Shown here: positions 1-7,199 of the stretch, in pieces
Numbering within the stretch: position 1 is the first letter of the stretch
Layout of the letters: each line of letters begins with the position of its first letter
From: Hyphomicrobiales bacterium
GTDB lineage: Bacteria; Pseudomonadota; Alphaproteobacteria; Rhizobiales; Rhizobiaceae
DNA: 64,000 bases
Assembly (NCBI GenBank): GCA_900469445.1
Contig: UBXM01000011.1
Coordinates: 1 to 64,000 of the forward strand
Reading direction: 5' to 3'
Position numbers and translations under genes: made by a program
The notes under the pieces: model-generated
Database searches by the model: none
Told to the model about the DNA's origin: nothing
What the model saw: only the letters and a program-made list of their open reading frames with translations

Positions 1-34
1 CCCCGCGTGCGGGGAGAGGGTTAGGGTGAGGGGC
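1..34. repeat. Right half of a rhizobial palindromic (RIME-type) element
   Basis: The first bases form a short hairpin (CCCCGC/GCGGGG) followed by GAGAGGGTTAGGGTGAGGGG, the typical end of a rhizobial intergenic mosaic element. The other half lies left of the window. It sits just downstream of the binding-protein gene that ends at position 50. The same ending occurs in the element inside the metal ATPase gene at 1573-1704. Confidence 0.75.
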
Positions 35-49
35 GATTTTACGCCGAGC

Positions 50-1090
50 TTACTGTGCGAACAGCTCGTTCCACTGGTCGATCCAGTCGGTCTTGGCCTC
101 GTTCATCTTGGCGTAGTCGATGCGCGAGAGGCTGTTTACCTGTTCGGCGCCGTAGGTCCACATCTTTGCCTGTTCCGGCGTCAGCTCGACCTTGGTGTTG
201 ATCGGTGCATCGACACCCTGTTCGGCTTCCTTCTGCTGGACTTCCTTAGACAGAACGAAGTTGATGAACTGGTAGGCGAGATCGACATTTTCCGAACCCT
301 TCGGGATGTTGATCGTGTTGACGGTGGCGATATCGCCGTCAGAAAGCTTGGCCCAGACCATGGTCGGGACAGCCGCCTGCATGGAGGCAAGCGTGAAGTC
401 CTGGGCGATCGCCACGCGGACTTCGCCGGTGGAGATGAGGTTCACCAGTTCGGAGCCGGTATTGTAGTTCTTCACCACGTTCGGCTTCAGTTCCTCGATT
501 GCCGAGAAGGCGCCTTCGCTGTCTTCGAACGCATCCGTGCCGCCGTGCTTGCCGGCCTGCAGGACGACCATCGGGCCGGCCGTGGTGGTGATGCCCGGCA
601 GCGAGATCGACTTTTCGAGATCGGCGCGCCACAGATCGCCCCATGAGGTGATCGGCGGATTGACCTTGGCGCTGTCGTAAACGATGCCGACGCGGCCGAT
701 CGTGTAGGCCGGGCCGTATTTGCCCTGCGGCTGGCGGCCAAGCTCGTAGATTTCCGACAGGTTCGGGATCTTGGCCGGATCGATCTCGAGGAACTGACCC
801 TGTTCGATGCCGAGCTGCGAGAAGCTGTCGGAGAGGTAGATGATGTCGACGCCCTTGCCGTCGCGCAGGCGCAGCTTGTTGAGGCGGTCGGCATTGTTGC
901 CGGTTTCGAAAACGATATCGCAACCGCAGATCTTCTTGAACGGCTCGATGATATTCGCGTTCATCTTCTCGCCATTATAACCCCACCACGAAATGGTGAG
1001 GGTCTTCGACTGGGCGCTGGCGGCGGAGGCGCCGGCGAGAGAGGCGATGGCTGCGACAGCCGACGCGCGAAGAAGGCGAGAGACGTTCAC
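50..1090 (-). CDS. Polyamine-type ABC transporter substrate-binding protein (PotD/PotF-like)
   Basis: Predicted periplasmic binding protein of about 346 residues for a spermidine/putrescine-type ABC importer. A Sec signal peptide covers roughly residues 1-27 (Arg, hydrophobic stretch, ASAASAQ cleavage region). The mature protein opens with the family-typical LTISWWGYNG. The family binds polyamines or related cations; the ligand here is not determined. I chose the GTG at 1090 because it sits next to the signal peptide and has GAAAGG upstream; the open frame extends further upstream but codes for low-quality sequence. No permease or ATPase gene is visible downstream within the window, so partners may lie to the left. 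A rhizobial repeat follows the stop codon. Confidence 0.82.
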   Translation of the reverse strand: MNVSRLLRASAVAAIASLAGASAASAQSKTLTISWWGYNGEKMNANIIEPFKKICGCDIVFETGNNADRLNKLRLRDGKGVDIIYLSDSFSQLGIEQGQFLEIDPAKIPNLSEIYELGRQPQGKYGPAYTIGRVGIVYDSAKVNPPITSWGDLWRADLEKSISLPGITTTAGPMVVLQAGKHGGTDAFEDSEGAFSAIEELKPNVVKNYNTGSELVNLISTGEVRVAIAQDFTLASMQAAVPTMVWAKLSDGDIATVNTINIPKGSENVDLAYQFINFVLSKEVQQKEAEQGVDAPINTKVELTPEQAKMWTYGAEQVNSLSRIDYAKMNEAKTDWIDQWNELFAQ

Positions 1091-1127
1091 GGGACGAAGA
1101 CCTTTCGGGAAACCGGTTGACCGGGGA

Positions 1128-1178
1128 TACCCCCCGGACTTTGGGGGTAATTCTATTTTTTGAGCGATCGGCCCGCAA
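1128..1178 (-). promoter_or_regulatory. Predicted promoter and start-site inverted repeat of the binding-protein gene
   Basis: On the minus strand TTGCGG (1178-1173) and TAGAAT (1155-1150) are 17 bases apart, a good sigma-70 pair. Just downstream, at the expected start of transcription, is an inverted repeat TACCCCC/GGGGGTA (1128-1134 and 1143-1149). It could be an operator or a leader hairpin. Prediction by eye only. Confidence 0.45.
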
Positions 1179-1263
1179 GCCTGTTTGACGGGCAGTCCAC
1201 GTTTTAAAGGCGCTGTTGCGGCAGTTTTTGTCGGGCTTGATGATTTTTTTGGTGAAAAGACCC

Positions 1264-1294
1264 TTGCAGCTCTAGTGACTAGAGGTCCTAGAAG
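1264..1294 (+). promoter_or_regulatory. MerR-type promoter/operator of the metal ATPase gene
   Basis: A perfect 15-base palindrome CTCTAGTGACTAGAG (1270-1284) lies between TTGCAG (-35, 1264-1269) and TAGAAG (-10, 1289-1294). The spacer is 19 bases, the over-long spacing that MerR-family activators (ZntR, CadR, PbrR) need to untwist. This predicts metal-induced expression. No merR-type gene is visible in the window, so the activator must be encoded elsewhere. Confidence 0.75.
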
Positions 1295-1323
1295 GGGTGC
1301 TCGATGCAATGGCGGAGAGTGAC

Positions 1324-3711
1324 ATGACGGATAACGGGACCTCACATCAGGCGCGCTACAAGGTTGGCGGCATGGATTGCGCCAGCTGCGCGACGAAGAT
1401 CGACACGGCCGTGCGGCGCGTTTCCGGCGTCGAGGATGTCTCGGTTTCGGTTGCCGCCGGGACCATGACGGTAAGCCACGATGGCAGCGTCGATCTTGTC
1501 GCCATGGAAAAAAAGGTGTCCGGACTGGGCTATTCCTTGCGGGCATTGGGTAAAAAGGGTGCCGTCGACACCGGCCCCTCATCCCCCTGCCGGCACCTTC
1601 TCCCCGCAGGCGGGGAGAAGGGGACCAGCCGCGACGCCGAGGTTCCCCCTCGCCCCGTGCACGGGGAGAGGGTCGCCGAGCGAAGCGGAGGCGGGGTGAG
1701 GGGCTCCGTTGACCACGAGCACGGCCCCAGCTGCAGCCATGATCACCATGGGCATGACCATCCACATCACCATGGCGGCGGGCATGATCATGCGGATCAT
1801 GACCATGATCACGCCGAAGTCGAAGGCCTGCATGGGCACGATCACACGCCGATGGATGGGCCCTGGTGGAAATCGAAGAAGGGTCGGCTGACCATTCTCG
1901 TCGGCTTGGTGCTGGTGATCGCCTATGGGCTTGGGCATCTCGTTCCGGCCTATGACAGTATCATCTTCACCGTCGCGATGCTGATCGGTCTCGTGCCGAT
2001 CGCGCGGCGGGCGATCATGGCGGCTTTCGCCGGCACGCCGTTTTCGATCGAGATGCTGATGACGATTGCCGCGCTCGGCGCCGTCATCATCGATGCATCG
2101 GAAGAAGCGGCGGCCGTCGTTTTCCTATTTCTGGTCGGCGAGCTTCTGGAAGGGGTCGCAGCCGGCAAGGCGCGTTCCAGCATTCAGAGCCTCACGGCGC
2201 TGGTGCCGAAGACGGCGCTGCTGGAGGACAACGGCAAGACACGCGAAGTGCCGGCGGAAAACCTCGCCGTCGGCTCCGTCATTCTGGTGCGGCCGGGCGA
2301 CCGGATTTCGGCCGACGGCATCATTGTTGCAGGGACAAGCGCCATCGACGAGGCGCCGGTGACGGGTGAAAGCACGCCGGTTTCCAAGAGCGAAGGCGAG
2401 CAGGTTTTTGCCGGCACGATCAATGGCGATGCGGCGCTGCGCGTCCGCGTGACGGCTGCCGCCGAAGACAATACGATCGCCCGCGTTGTGCGGCTGGTGG
2501 AAGAGGCGCAGGAAAAGAAGGCGCCGACCGAACGCTTCATCGACCGGTTCTCGCGTTATTATACGCCCGGCGTGGTTGTGGTCGCGGCGCTGGTTGCCAT
2601 CCTGCCGCCGCTTCTTGCCGGCGCGGACTGGGGTGAGTGGGTCTATAAGGGGCTGGCCATTCTTCTGATCGGCTGCCCGTGTGCTCTGGTCATCTCGACG
2701 CCGGCAGCAATCGCCGCCTCGCTTTCGTCCGGCGCTCGTCGGGGCCTGCTGTTGAAGGGCGGCGCGGTACTCGAGACACTCGGCAAGCTGACGGCTGTCG
2801 CTTTCGACAAGACCGGAACGCTGACCTCCGGCAAGCCGCAGGTGACCGACGTGATCGCCTTCGGCCGGAATGCAGATGACGTGTTGCGGATTGCGGCGGC
2901 GCTTGAAACCGGCTCCAGCCATCCGCTGGCAATGGCAATTCTGGCCAAGACTGCCGAATACGAGCTGGATATTCCTGTTGCAAGCGAGGCCAAGGCGCTG
3001 GGCGGCAAGGGCGTTACGGCGGTGGTCGATGGCGCTGAGGTGTTTCTCGGATCGCCAAAGGCGGCGGTGGAGCGGGTGTCGCTGCCGATGGCGCATTCGC
3101 GGCAGATCACCGGGCTCAACGACGAGGGCAAGACGGTTTCCGTGCTCGTCGTCGGTGGTGTTCTGGCCGGGGCGATCGCCATGCGCGACGAACCGCGTGC
3201 CGATGCGAAGGCCGGGCTGAAAGCGCTTGCCGATCTCGGCGTGACGACGGTTATGCTGACCGGCGACAATGCCCGCACGGCAGCCGCGATCGGCAAGGAT
3301 CTCGGGATAGAGGTGCGCGCCGAGCTGATGCCGGAAGACAAGCAGCGTATCGTCGGCGAATTGCAGCGCGACGGGTTTGTCGTCGGCAAGGTCGGCGACG
3401 GGATCAACGACGCGCCGGCATTGGCTGCTGCCGATATCGGCATTGCCATGGGCGGCGGCACCGACGTTGCTCTGGAAACGGCCGATGCGGCGGTGCTGCA
3501 TGGCCGGGTGTCGGATATTGCCGGAATGATCGACCTGTCGAAGCGGACGATGCGCAATATCTGGCAGAACATCACCATCGCGCTTGGATTGAAGGCGGTA
3601 TTTCTGGTGACGACGATCATCGGCGTCACCGGACTGTGGCCGGCAATCCTTGCCGATACGGGCGCGACCGTGCTGGTGACGATCAACGCGCTCAGGCTGC
3701 TGCGGCGCTAG
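1324..3711 (+). CDS. zntA: Zn/Cd/Pb-exporting P1B-type ATPase
   Basis: ATP-driven export of Zn(II), Cd(II) or Pb(II) across the inner membrane; about 795 residues. Seen in order: HMA domain with GMDCASC (Cys19, Cys22), a repeat-derived linker (about 84-127), a His-rich metal-binding stretch (about 130-178), membrane helices, CPC at about 451-453, phosphorylation motif DKTGT at about 495, GDGINDAP at about 691, and the C-terminal TGAT region. The CPC plus this C-terminus fits the Zn/Cd/Pb (P1B-2) group rather than copper pumps. I chose ATG 1324 (GGAGAG upstream) because in-frame GTG 1297 would precede the predicted transcription start; ATG 1309 is also possible. Oddity: a two-hairpin rhizobial repeat is read through in frame. 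It converges with the next gene with only 13 bases between stop codons. Confidence 0.9.
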   Translation: MTDNGTSHQARYKVGGMDCASCATKIDTAVRRVSGVEDVSVSVAAGTMTVSHDGSVDLVAMEKKVSGLGYSLRALGKKGAVDTGPSSPCRHLLPAGGEKGTSRDAEVPPRPVHGERVAERSGGGVRGSVDHEHGPSCSHDHHGHDHPHHHGGGHDHADHDHDHAEVEGLHGHDHTPMDGPWWKSKKGRLTILVGLVLVIAYGLGHLVPAYDSIIFTVAMLIGLVPIARRAIMAAFAGTPFSIEMLMTIAALGAVIIDASEEAAAVVFLFLVGELLEGVAAGKARSSIQSLTALVPKTALLEDNGKTREVPAENLAVGSVILVRPGDRISADGIIVAGTSAIDEAPVTGESTPVSKSEGEQVFAGTINGDAALRVRVTAAAEDNTIARVVRLVEEAQEKKAPTERFIDRFSRYYTPGVVVVAALVAILPPLLAGADWGEWVYKGLAILLIGCPCALVISTPAAIAASLSSGARRGLLLKGGAVLETLGKLTAVAFDKTGTLTSGKPQVTDVIAFGRNADDVLRIAAALETGSSHPLAMAILAKTAEYELDIPVASEAKALGGKGVTAVVDGAEVFLGSPKAAVERVSLPMAHSRQITGLNDEGKTVSVLVVGGVLAGAIAMRDEPRADAKAGLKALADLGVTTVMLTGDNARTAAAIGKDLGIEVRAELMPEDKQRIVGELQRDGFVVGKVGDGINDAPALAAADIGIAMGGGTDVALETADAAVLHGRVSDIAGMIDLSKRTMRNIWQNITIALGLKAVFLVTTIIGVTGLWPAILADTGATVLVTINALRLLRR
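1573..1704. repeat. Full rhizobial palindromic element inserted in frame inside zntA
   Basis: Outer arms CCCCTCATCCCC (from 1576) and GGGGTGAGGGG (to 1702) are inverted copies. Between them are a perfect hairpin with 12-base arms (CCTTCTCCCCGC 1596-1607 against 1610-1621) and a second palindrome centred on GTGCAC near 1660. This two-hairpin mosaic is the form of rhizobial RIME-type repeats, normally intergenic. Here it is translated as a Pro/Gly/Arg-rich linker between the HMA domain and the His-rich region. Confidence 0.85.
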
Positions 3712-3724
3712 AATATCCTGTAGG

Positions 3725-5140
3725 TCACGCGCTGAGGCGGGTGAGGGCAGGTGGTTCCGACTGCAATTCGCCGGCCAGCCTGACGCTGCCGCGACCGAAG
3801 GCCTTGGCGCGGTAAAGGGCTGCATCGGCTGCCGCAAAAGCGGTGTCGCAGGAGGTTTCGCTGGTCTCGATGGGCATGATGCCGAAGGAGGCTCCGATCG
3901 ACACGGCGCACTTCGGCAGGTCGACCGGTTCCGACAGGGAGCCGGCAAGCCTGCCGCAGATCTCCCTCGCTTCGGCTCCCGTCACACCCGGCATCAGAAT
4001 GGCGAATTCGTCGCCGCCGAGACGGAAGAGGTGATCCGTTTCCCGCGTGCCCTCACGCAGCCGCTCGGCGACGACTTTCAGGAGTTCGTCGCCTACGGCA
4101 TGGCCATGGGTGTCGTTGACCTTTTTAAAACCGTCGAGATCCAGACAGATGACGGTGAGCGGGCCTTTTTCGCTCAATGCCTGAAATTCCGATTTCAGCA
4201 GGGCGCGGTTGGCAAGGCCGGTGAGGAAGTCGTGGGTTGCGGCATGCCGCATGCGCTTTTCCCGCGCAACCAGCATGCGCGCCGCGTTGCGGGATGTGCG
4301 CAGTGCGAAAATGCCGGCGGTGAGCAGAACGATGCCGACCGTGATGATCAGCGGCAGGGACCGGTAGAAAATATCGGCAGCCGGTGACGGCGGGCGCCAG
4401 GACAGGACTTCGATCTCACCGCCCGGACCGACCGCAATCGCGGCACGGGCCCTGTCGGGTGCGACATCGGCGAGCGTGCTCAACCGGGCATCGTCGAGCA
4501 GGAAGCGGGTTCCGAAGAAGTCCTGGATATTGCCGGCGATCGGCATGGCGGAAATCAGGATCGGGGCGCGGTTGCCCGTCGGCCTTGCAGTGCCGAAATC
4601 CGCCTGGAAAAGCGACGCGGTCATCAGCACGGCGTCATCGCCCAGAACCTCGATACGGCTGACCGAAAGCTGTTCCGGTATGCCTTCGACAACGCGGTTC
4701 TTCTCGCTGAACCGGATGCTTGCCACGAGGGCCGAGGCATCCGTCGCGATGGCTTGCGCGCCTCTCATGAAGAATTTCCGCTCCTTGATGCTATCGTCGG
4801 TGCGCGAATAGATCAGCCGGTCCTGCGCATCGACGATGGCGACGAAACGGGTACGCGACGTGCCGAGCAGCGAAGCGCCGATATTGCGATCCGTCCACTC
4901 GAAATCGAACATATTGTCGATCTTGGCGATCGACTCGTCCCAGATCGTCCAGGCGGAGAGCGAAAACTCGATATCGTCGATCCACAATTCGATATTGCGC
5001 CTGACAAGCGTTTCTTCCCGCTCGCGCAGCGACGCGTCGATCTGGCTGAAGCCGAAATAGGGAATGGCCGCCATGCCGGCAATGATCAGCGTCACCGCAA
5101 TGATTGCGGGGCCAACAAGCTTGAGCTGGATGAAGCGCAT
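3725..5140 (-). CDS. Membrane diguanylate cyclase with CHASE4-type sensor domain
   Basis: Makes cyclic di-GMP from two GTP; 471 residues. An N-terminal membrane segment (about 8-30) is followed by a periplasmic CHASE4-like region containing SAWTIWDESI and a second membrane helix (about 260-280). The C-terminal GGDEF domain has an intact active-site LGGDEF and an upstream RETD that fits the RxxD inhibitory site five residues before GGDEF, so product feedback is expected. No EAL domain is present, so it should be a synthase only. The signal sensed by CHASE4 domains is unknown. The gene stands alone, convergent with zntA. The start is the ATG before the first membrane helix. Confidence 0.88.
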   Translation of the reverse strand: MRFIQLKLVGPAIIAVTLIIAGMAAIPYFGFSQIDASLREREETLVRRNIELWIDDIEFSLSAWTIWDESIAKIDNMFDFEWTDRNIGASLLGTSRTRFVAIVDAQDRLIYSRTDDSIKERKFFMRGAQAIATDASALVASIRFSEKNRVVEGIPEQLSVSRIEVLGDDAVLMTASLFQADFGTARPTGNRAPILISAMPIAGNIQDFFGTRFLLDDARLSTLADVAPDRARAAIAVGPGGEIEVLSWRPPSPAADIFYRSLPLIITVGIVLLTAGIFALRTSRNAARMLVAREKRMRHAATHDFLTGLANRALLKSEFQALSEKGPLTVICLDLDGFKKVNDTHGHAVGDELLKVVAERLREGTRETDHLFRLGGDEFAILMPGVTGAEAREICGRLAGSLSEPVDLPKCAVSIGASFGIMPIETSETSCDTAFAAADAALYRAKAFGRGSVRLAGELQSEPPALTRLSA

Positions 5141-5305
5141 GAGCCGCGCCCTTCGGATGAGTGAGTGCTAATATCTAATATGAGGCGCACTATCCGCAGC
5201 AGTTCTTACGATGGTGTTATCGCTGCCGGCGTATTTCAGTAAGTGAACGGATTTTTTTATAAGACGATTGTGGTGAAGGGCTGCCATCATGCCTGGTGTT
5301 TTTAA

Positions 5306-5330
5306 GGAACCGTCTGCGGGCTGATTGGTT
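5306..5330 (+). promoter_or_regulatory. Candidate EcfG/RpoE2 general-stress promoter
   Basis: GGAAC at 5306-5310 is followed 18 bases later by TT at 5329-5330, matching the alphaproteobacterial general-stress sigma factor consensus GGAAC-N18/19-TT. Transcription would start about 5336-5340, leaving a short leader to the AGGAGG ribosome site at 5354 and the ATG at 5365. Confidence 0.6.
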
Positions 5331-5364
5331 GGGACTATGGAAACCCAAGCCAAGGAGGATCCCC

Positions 5365-5544
5365 ATGGGTAGCAGACTTCCCCCGACACCTTCCGAAAAC
5401 TTGAGCCACAAGGGTTCCGGCGAGCATGATCATGCAGATATCCGCCGTCAACAGCTGCAGTCCGCCACAGACCCCAGCAAACAGGGGCAGCAGGGCAACA
5501 GCAAGATCAACACCACCCATCAGGGCTATCAGCAGGACCGATAA
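5365..5544 (+). CDS. Small hydrophilic protein of unknown function, probable stress protein
   Basis: A 59-residue, strongly hydrophilic protein rich in Gln, Ser, His and Asp, with no signal peptide, membrane segment or cysteine. A very strong ribosome site (AGGAGG, seven bases upstream) supports ATG 5365 over longer in-frame reading. It is the first gene of a two-gene unit with the next small gene, 11 bases apart, behind a candidate general-stress promoter. Composition suggests a disordered, hydrophilin-like protein of the kind induced by osmotic or desiccation stress. I do not recognise a named family, so the role is inferred only from composition and promoter. Confidence 0.7.
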   Translation: MGSRLPPTPSENLSHKGSGEHDHADIRRQQLQSATDPSKQGQQGNSKINTTHQGYQQDR

Positions 5545-5555
5545 GGAGGTTTCCC

Positions 5556-5768
5556 ATGTCGACTTCGACAAAGACGCCGGCCAGCATCCGTCAGGGCGGG
5601 CCGGGCTCGTCGCATGAAAATGCAAAGAAGCCGCTTGAGGTGAAAAAGCCGCCGGCAGACGATGGCAAACATGCCAAGAGCCGGGTTTCCGGTGGAGGCG
5701 GCGAGAGAGACCGCCATCATACCCATGACGCGGCGACGAAAGGTGGCGGCAGCCATCACTCGGCTTAG
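5556..5768 (+). CDS. Small hydrophilic protein of unknown function, second of a pair
   Basis: A 70-residue basic, Gly/Lys/His-rich protein with no hydrophobic segment and likely disorder throughout. It has a near-perfect ribosome site (AAGGAGG) eight bases before the ATG and lies 11 bases after the preceding small gene, so the two are cotranscribed. An intrinsic terminator follows 30 bases after the stop. It shares no obvious sequence with its partner but has the same hydrophilic character. Function unknown; probably made in bulk under stress. Confidence 0.7.
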   Translation: MSTSTKTPASIRQGGPGSSHENAKKPLEVKKPPADDGKHAKSRVSGGGGERDRHHTHDAATKGGGSHHSA

Positions 5769-5797
5769 CCAGGCAAGATAATACAGCTGACGAAAAC

Positions 5798-5830
5798 AAG
5801 CCCCTGGGCCAACCGGCCCGGGGGCTTTTT
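5798..5830 (+). terminator. Intrinsic terminator of the small-protein operon
   Basis: AAGCCCCTGGGCC pairs with GGCCCGGGGGCTT around an AACC loop, followed by a T run. The position right after the second small gene and the strong stem make this a clear terminator. Confidence 0.9.
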
Positions 5831-5948
5831 GCCGTCCACCCGTTCTGGTCCGGGACAGGTGGCTCGTAAAGATTGCATTTAGGATTTTTCAGTAAGGTCC
5901 TGTTAGGAAATCCCGTATTGCGTCCGGAAATGGGCCATTGAGGGCGGG

Positions 5949-7088
5949 ATGGTGTTTTGCGTACGGGTTCTCATGCGTTTTTCTGCTGCCACATCGGCCA
6001 TTCTCGCCACCTGTATCGGCCTGTCCGGTTGCACCTCGTCCAATCCCGAGACAGCGCTGACCGTGCCGCCGTCATCGGTAAAGACGGCAAGGCTCGCGCC
6101 GTCGCAGGCGATCGTTCCACCCTCCATGCCGGCAGCATCCGTTCCTTCGATCGACCCGACGCCGGTTGCCGCGATCGCGCCTCCGGCGGCCGTCAACGAT
6201 CCGCATGAGCTGGCCTGGAACGGCGGGGCGCAGGAAAGCCATGCTTTCGATGGAATGGCGACGACCGTCGGCATGCCGGTTCCGGCCGACCGGCCGGTCG
6301 CATCGCTGCGTCCGGCGCTCAATCCGGCTTTGAGCCAGCCGATGCCGCCAGCCGGCGGCCATCAGCGTCTTCGGGTCTATGGCCAGCGTTTCAGCGACGT
6401 GAAGCCGATGAATTTCGGCCGGGTCGCGCCACGGCATTTTGCCGTGCATGGCGTCGATGTTTCCCGCTGGCAGGCTGATATCGACTGGGCGAAATTGCGC
6501 ACGCAAGGTGCAACTTTCGCCTATATCAAGTCGACCGATGGCGGCGATCACCTGGACCCGATGTTCAAGACCAACTGGAACAGGGCGCACCAGGCCGGTA
6601 TCCGCCGCGGCGCCTATCACTTCTTCTACTGGTGCCGCACCGCCGGCGAACAGGCCGACTGGTTCATTCGCAATGTGCCGCGCGACCCGGATGCGCTGCC
6701 GCCGGTGATCGACGTGGAATATAACCATCAGTCCGACTGCAAGATGCGTCTTTCCACCGAGCGCGTGCTGGAAAAGATGCAGGTCTTTATGGACAAGCTC
6801 GAAAAGCACTACGGCCAGCGTCCGGTCATCTATACCGCGCCGGACTTCTACAAGGATCACTTGCGCGGCCAATTCCGCGACTATCCGTTCTGGCTGCGCT
6901 CGGTCGCAGCACATCCGTCAAAGATCTATCCGGATCGCAAATGGCTGTTCTGGCAATATTCCGGATCCGGCCTTTCCAAGGGCGTCGAAGGTAAGATCGA
7001 CCTGAACGTCTTTAATGGCGGCGAGGAAGGCTGGCACGATTGGGTGGCCCGGACCACATGGTCGGGACGGGCAGTCGCCCGACGCTGA
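5949..7088 (+). CDS. GH25-family muramidase (lysozyme), predicted lipoprotein
   Basis: Predicted to cut the glycan strands of peptidoglycan (N-acetylmuramidase). An N-terminal signal ends in the lipobox LSGC (Cys28), so the protein should be lipid-anchored. A Pro/Ala-rich linker of over 100 residues leads to the catalytic domain (about 165-370), which starts with GVDVSRWQ and carries the active-site pair in IDVE (Asp255, Glu257). The domain covers the expected length for GH25. ATG 5949 has GAGGGCGGG just upstream; ATG 5973 is an alternative that still keeps the signal peptide. The gene stands alone between two terminators. It could act in wall remodelling or against other cells. Confidence 0.85.
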   Translation: MVFCVRVLMRFSAATSAILATCIGLSGCTSSNPETALTVPPSSVKTARLAPSQAIVPPSMPAASVPSIDPTPVAAIAPPAAVNDPHELAWNGGAQESHAFDGMATTVGMPVPADRPVASLRPALNPALSQPMPPAGGHQRLRVYGQRFSDVKPMNFGRVAPRHFAVHGVDVSRWQADIDWAKLRTQGATFAYIKSTDGGDHLDPMFKTNWNRAHQAGIRRGAYHFFYWCRTAGEQADWFIRNVPRDPDALPPVIDVEYNHQSDCKMRLSTERVLEKMQVFMDKLEKHYGQRPVIYTAPDFYKDHLRGQFRDYPFWLRSVAAHPSKIYPDRKWLFWQYSGSGLSKGVEGKIDLNVFNGGEEGWHDWVARTTWSGRAVARR

Positions 7089-7116
7089 TCCAATTCCATC
7101 GGATATCGAGATACAG

Positions 7117-7161
7117 AAACCCCGCGCCCAAAATGCTGAACAAGGCGCGGGGTTTCTTTTT
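7117..7161 (+). terminator. Intrinsic terminator after the GH25 gene
   Basis: AAACCCCGCGCC (7117-7128) pairs with GGCGCGGGGTTT (7144-7155), followed by CTTTT. It lies between convergent genes and may also stop transcription from the emrA side. Confidence 0.85.
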
Positions 7162-7199
7162 GTCCGGAAAGGACGCGGGTAGCGGGCTGACGGCAATTG

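Noticed and set aside
1091-1765. N-terminal extension of the first binding protein
   Set aside because: The open frame continues upstream but overlaps zntA and its promoter, and the signal peptide with ribosome site fixes the start at 1090.
2125-3948. Long open frame (about 607 codons) on the minus strand opposite zntA
   Set aside because: It mirrors the third-codon GC bias of zntA, has no ribosome site or recognisable domain, and crosses the ends of two real genes.
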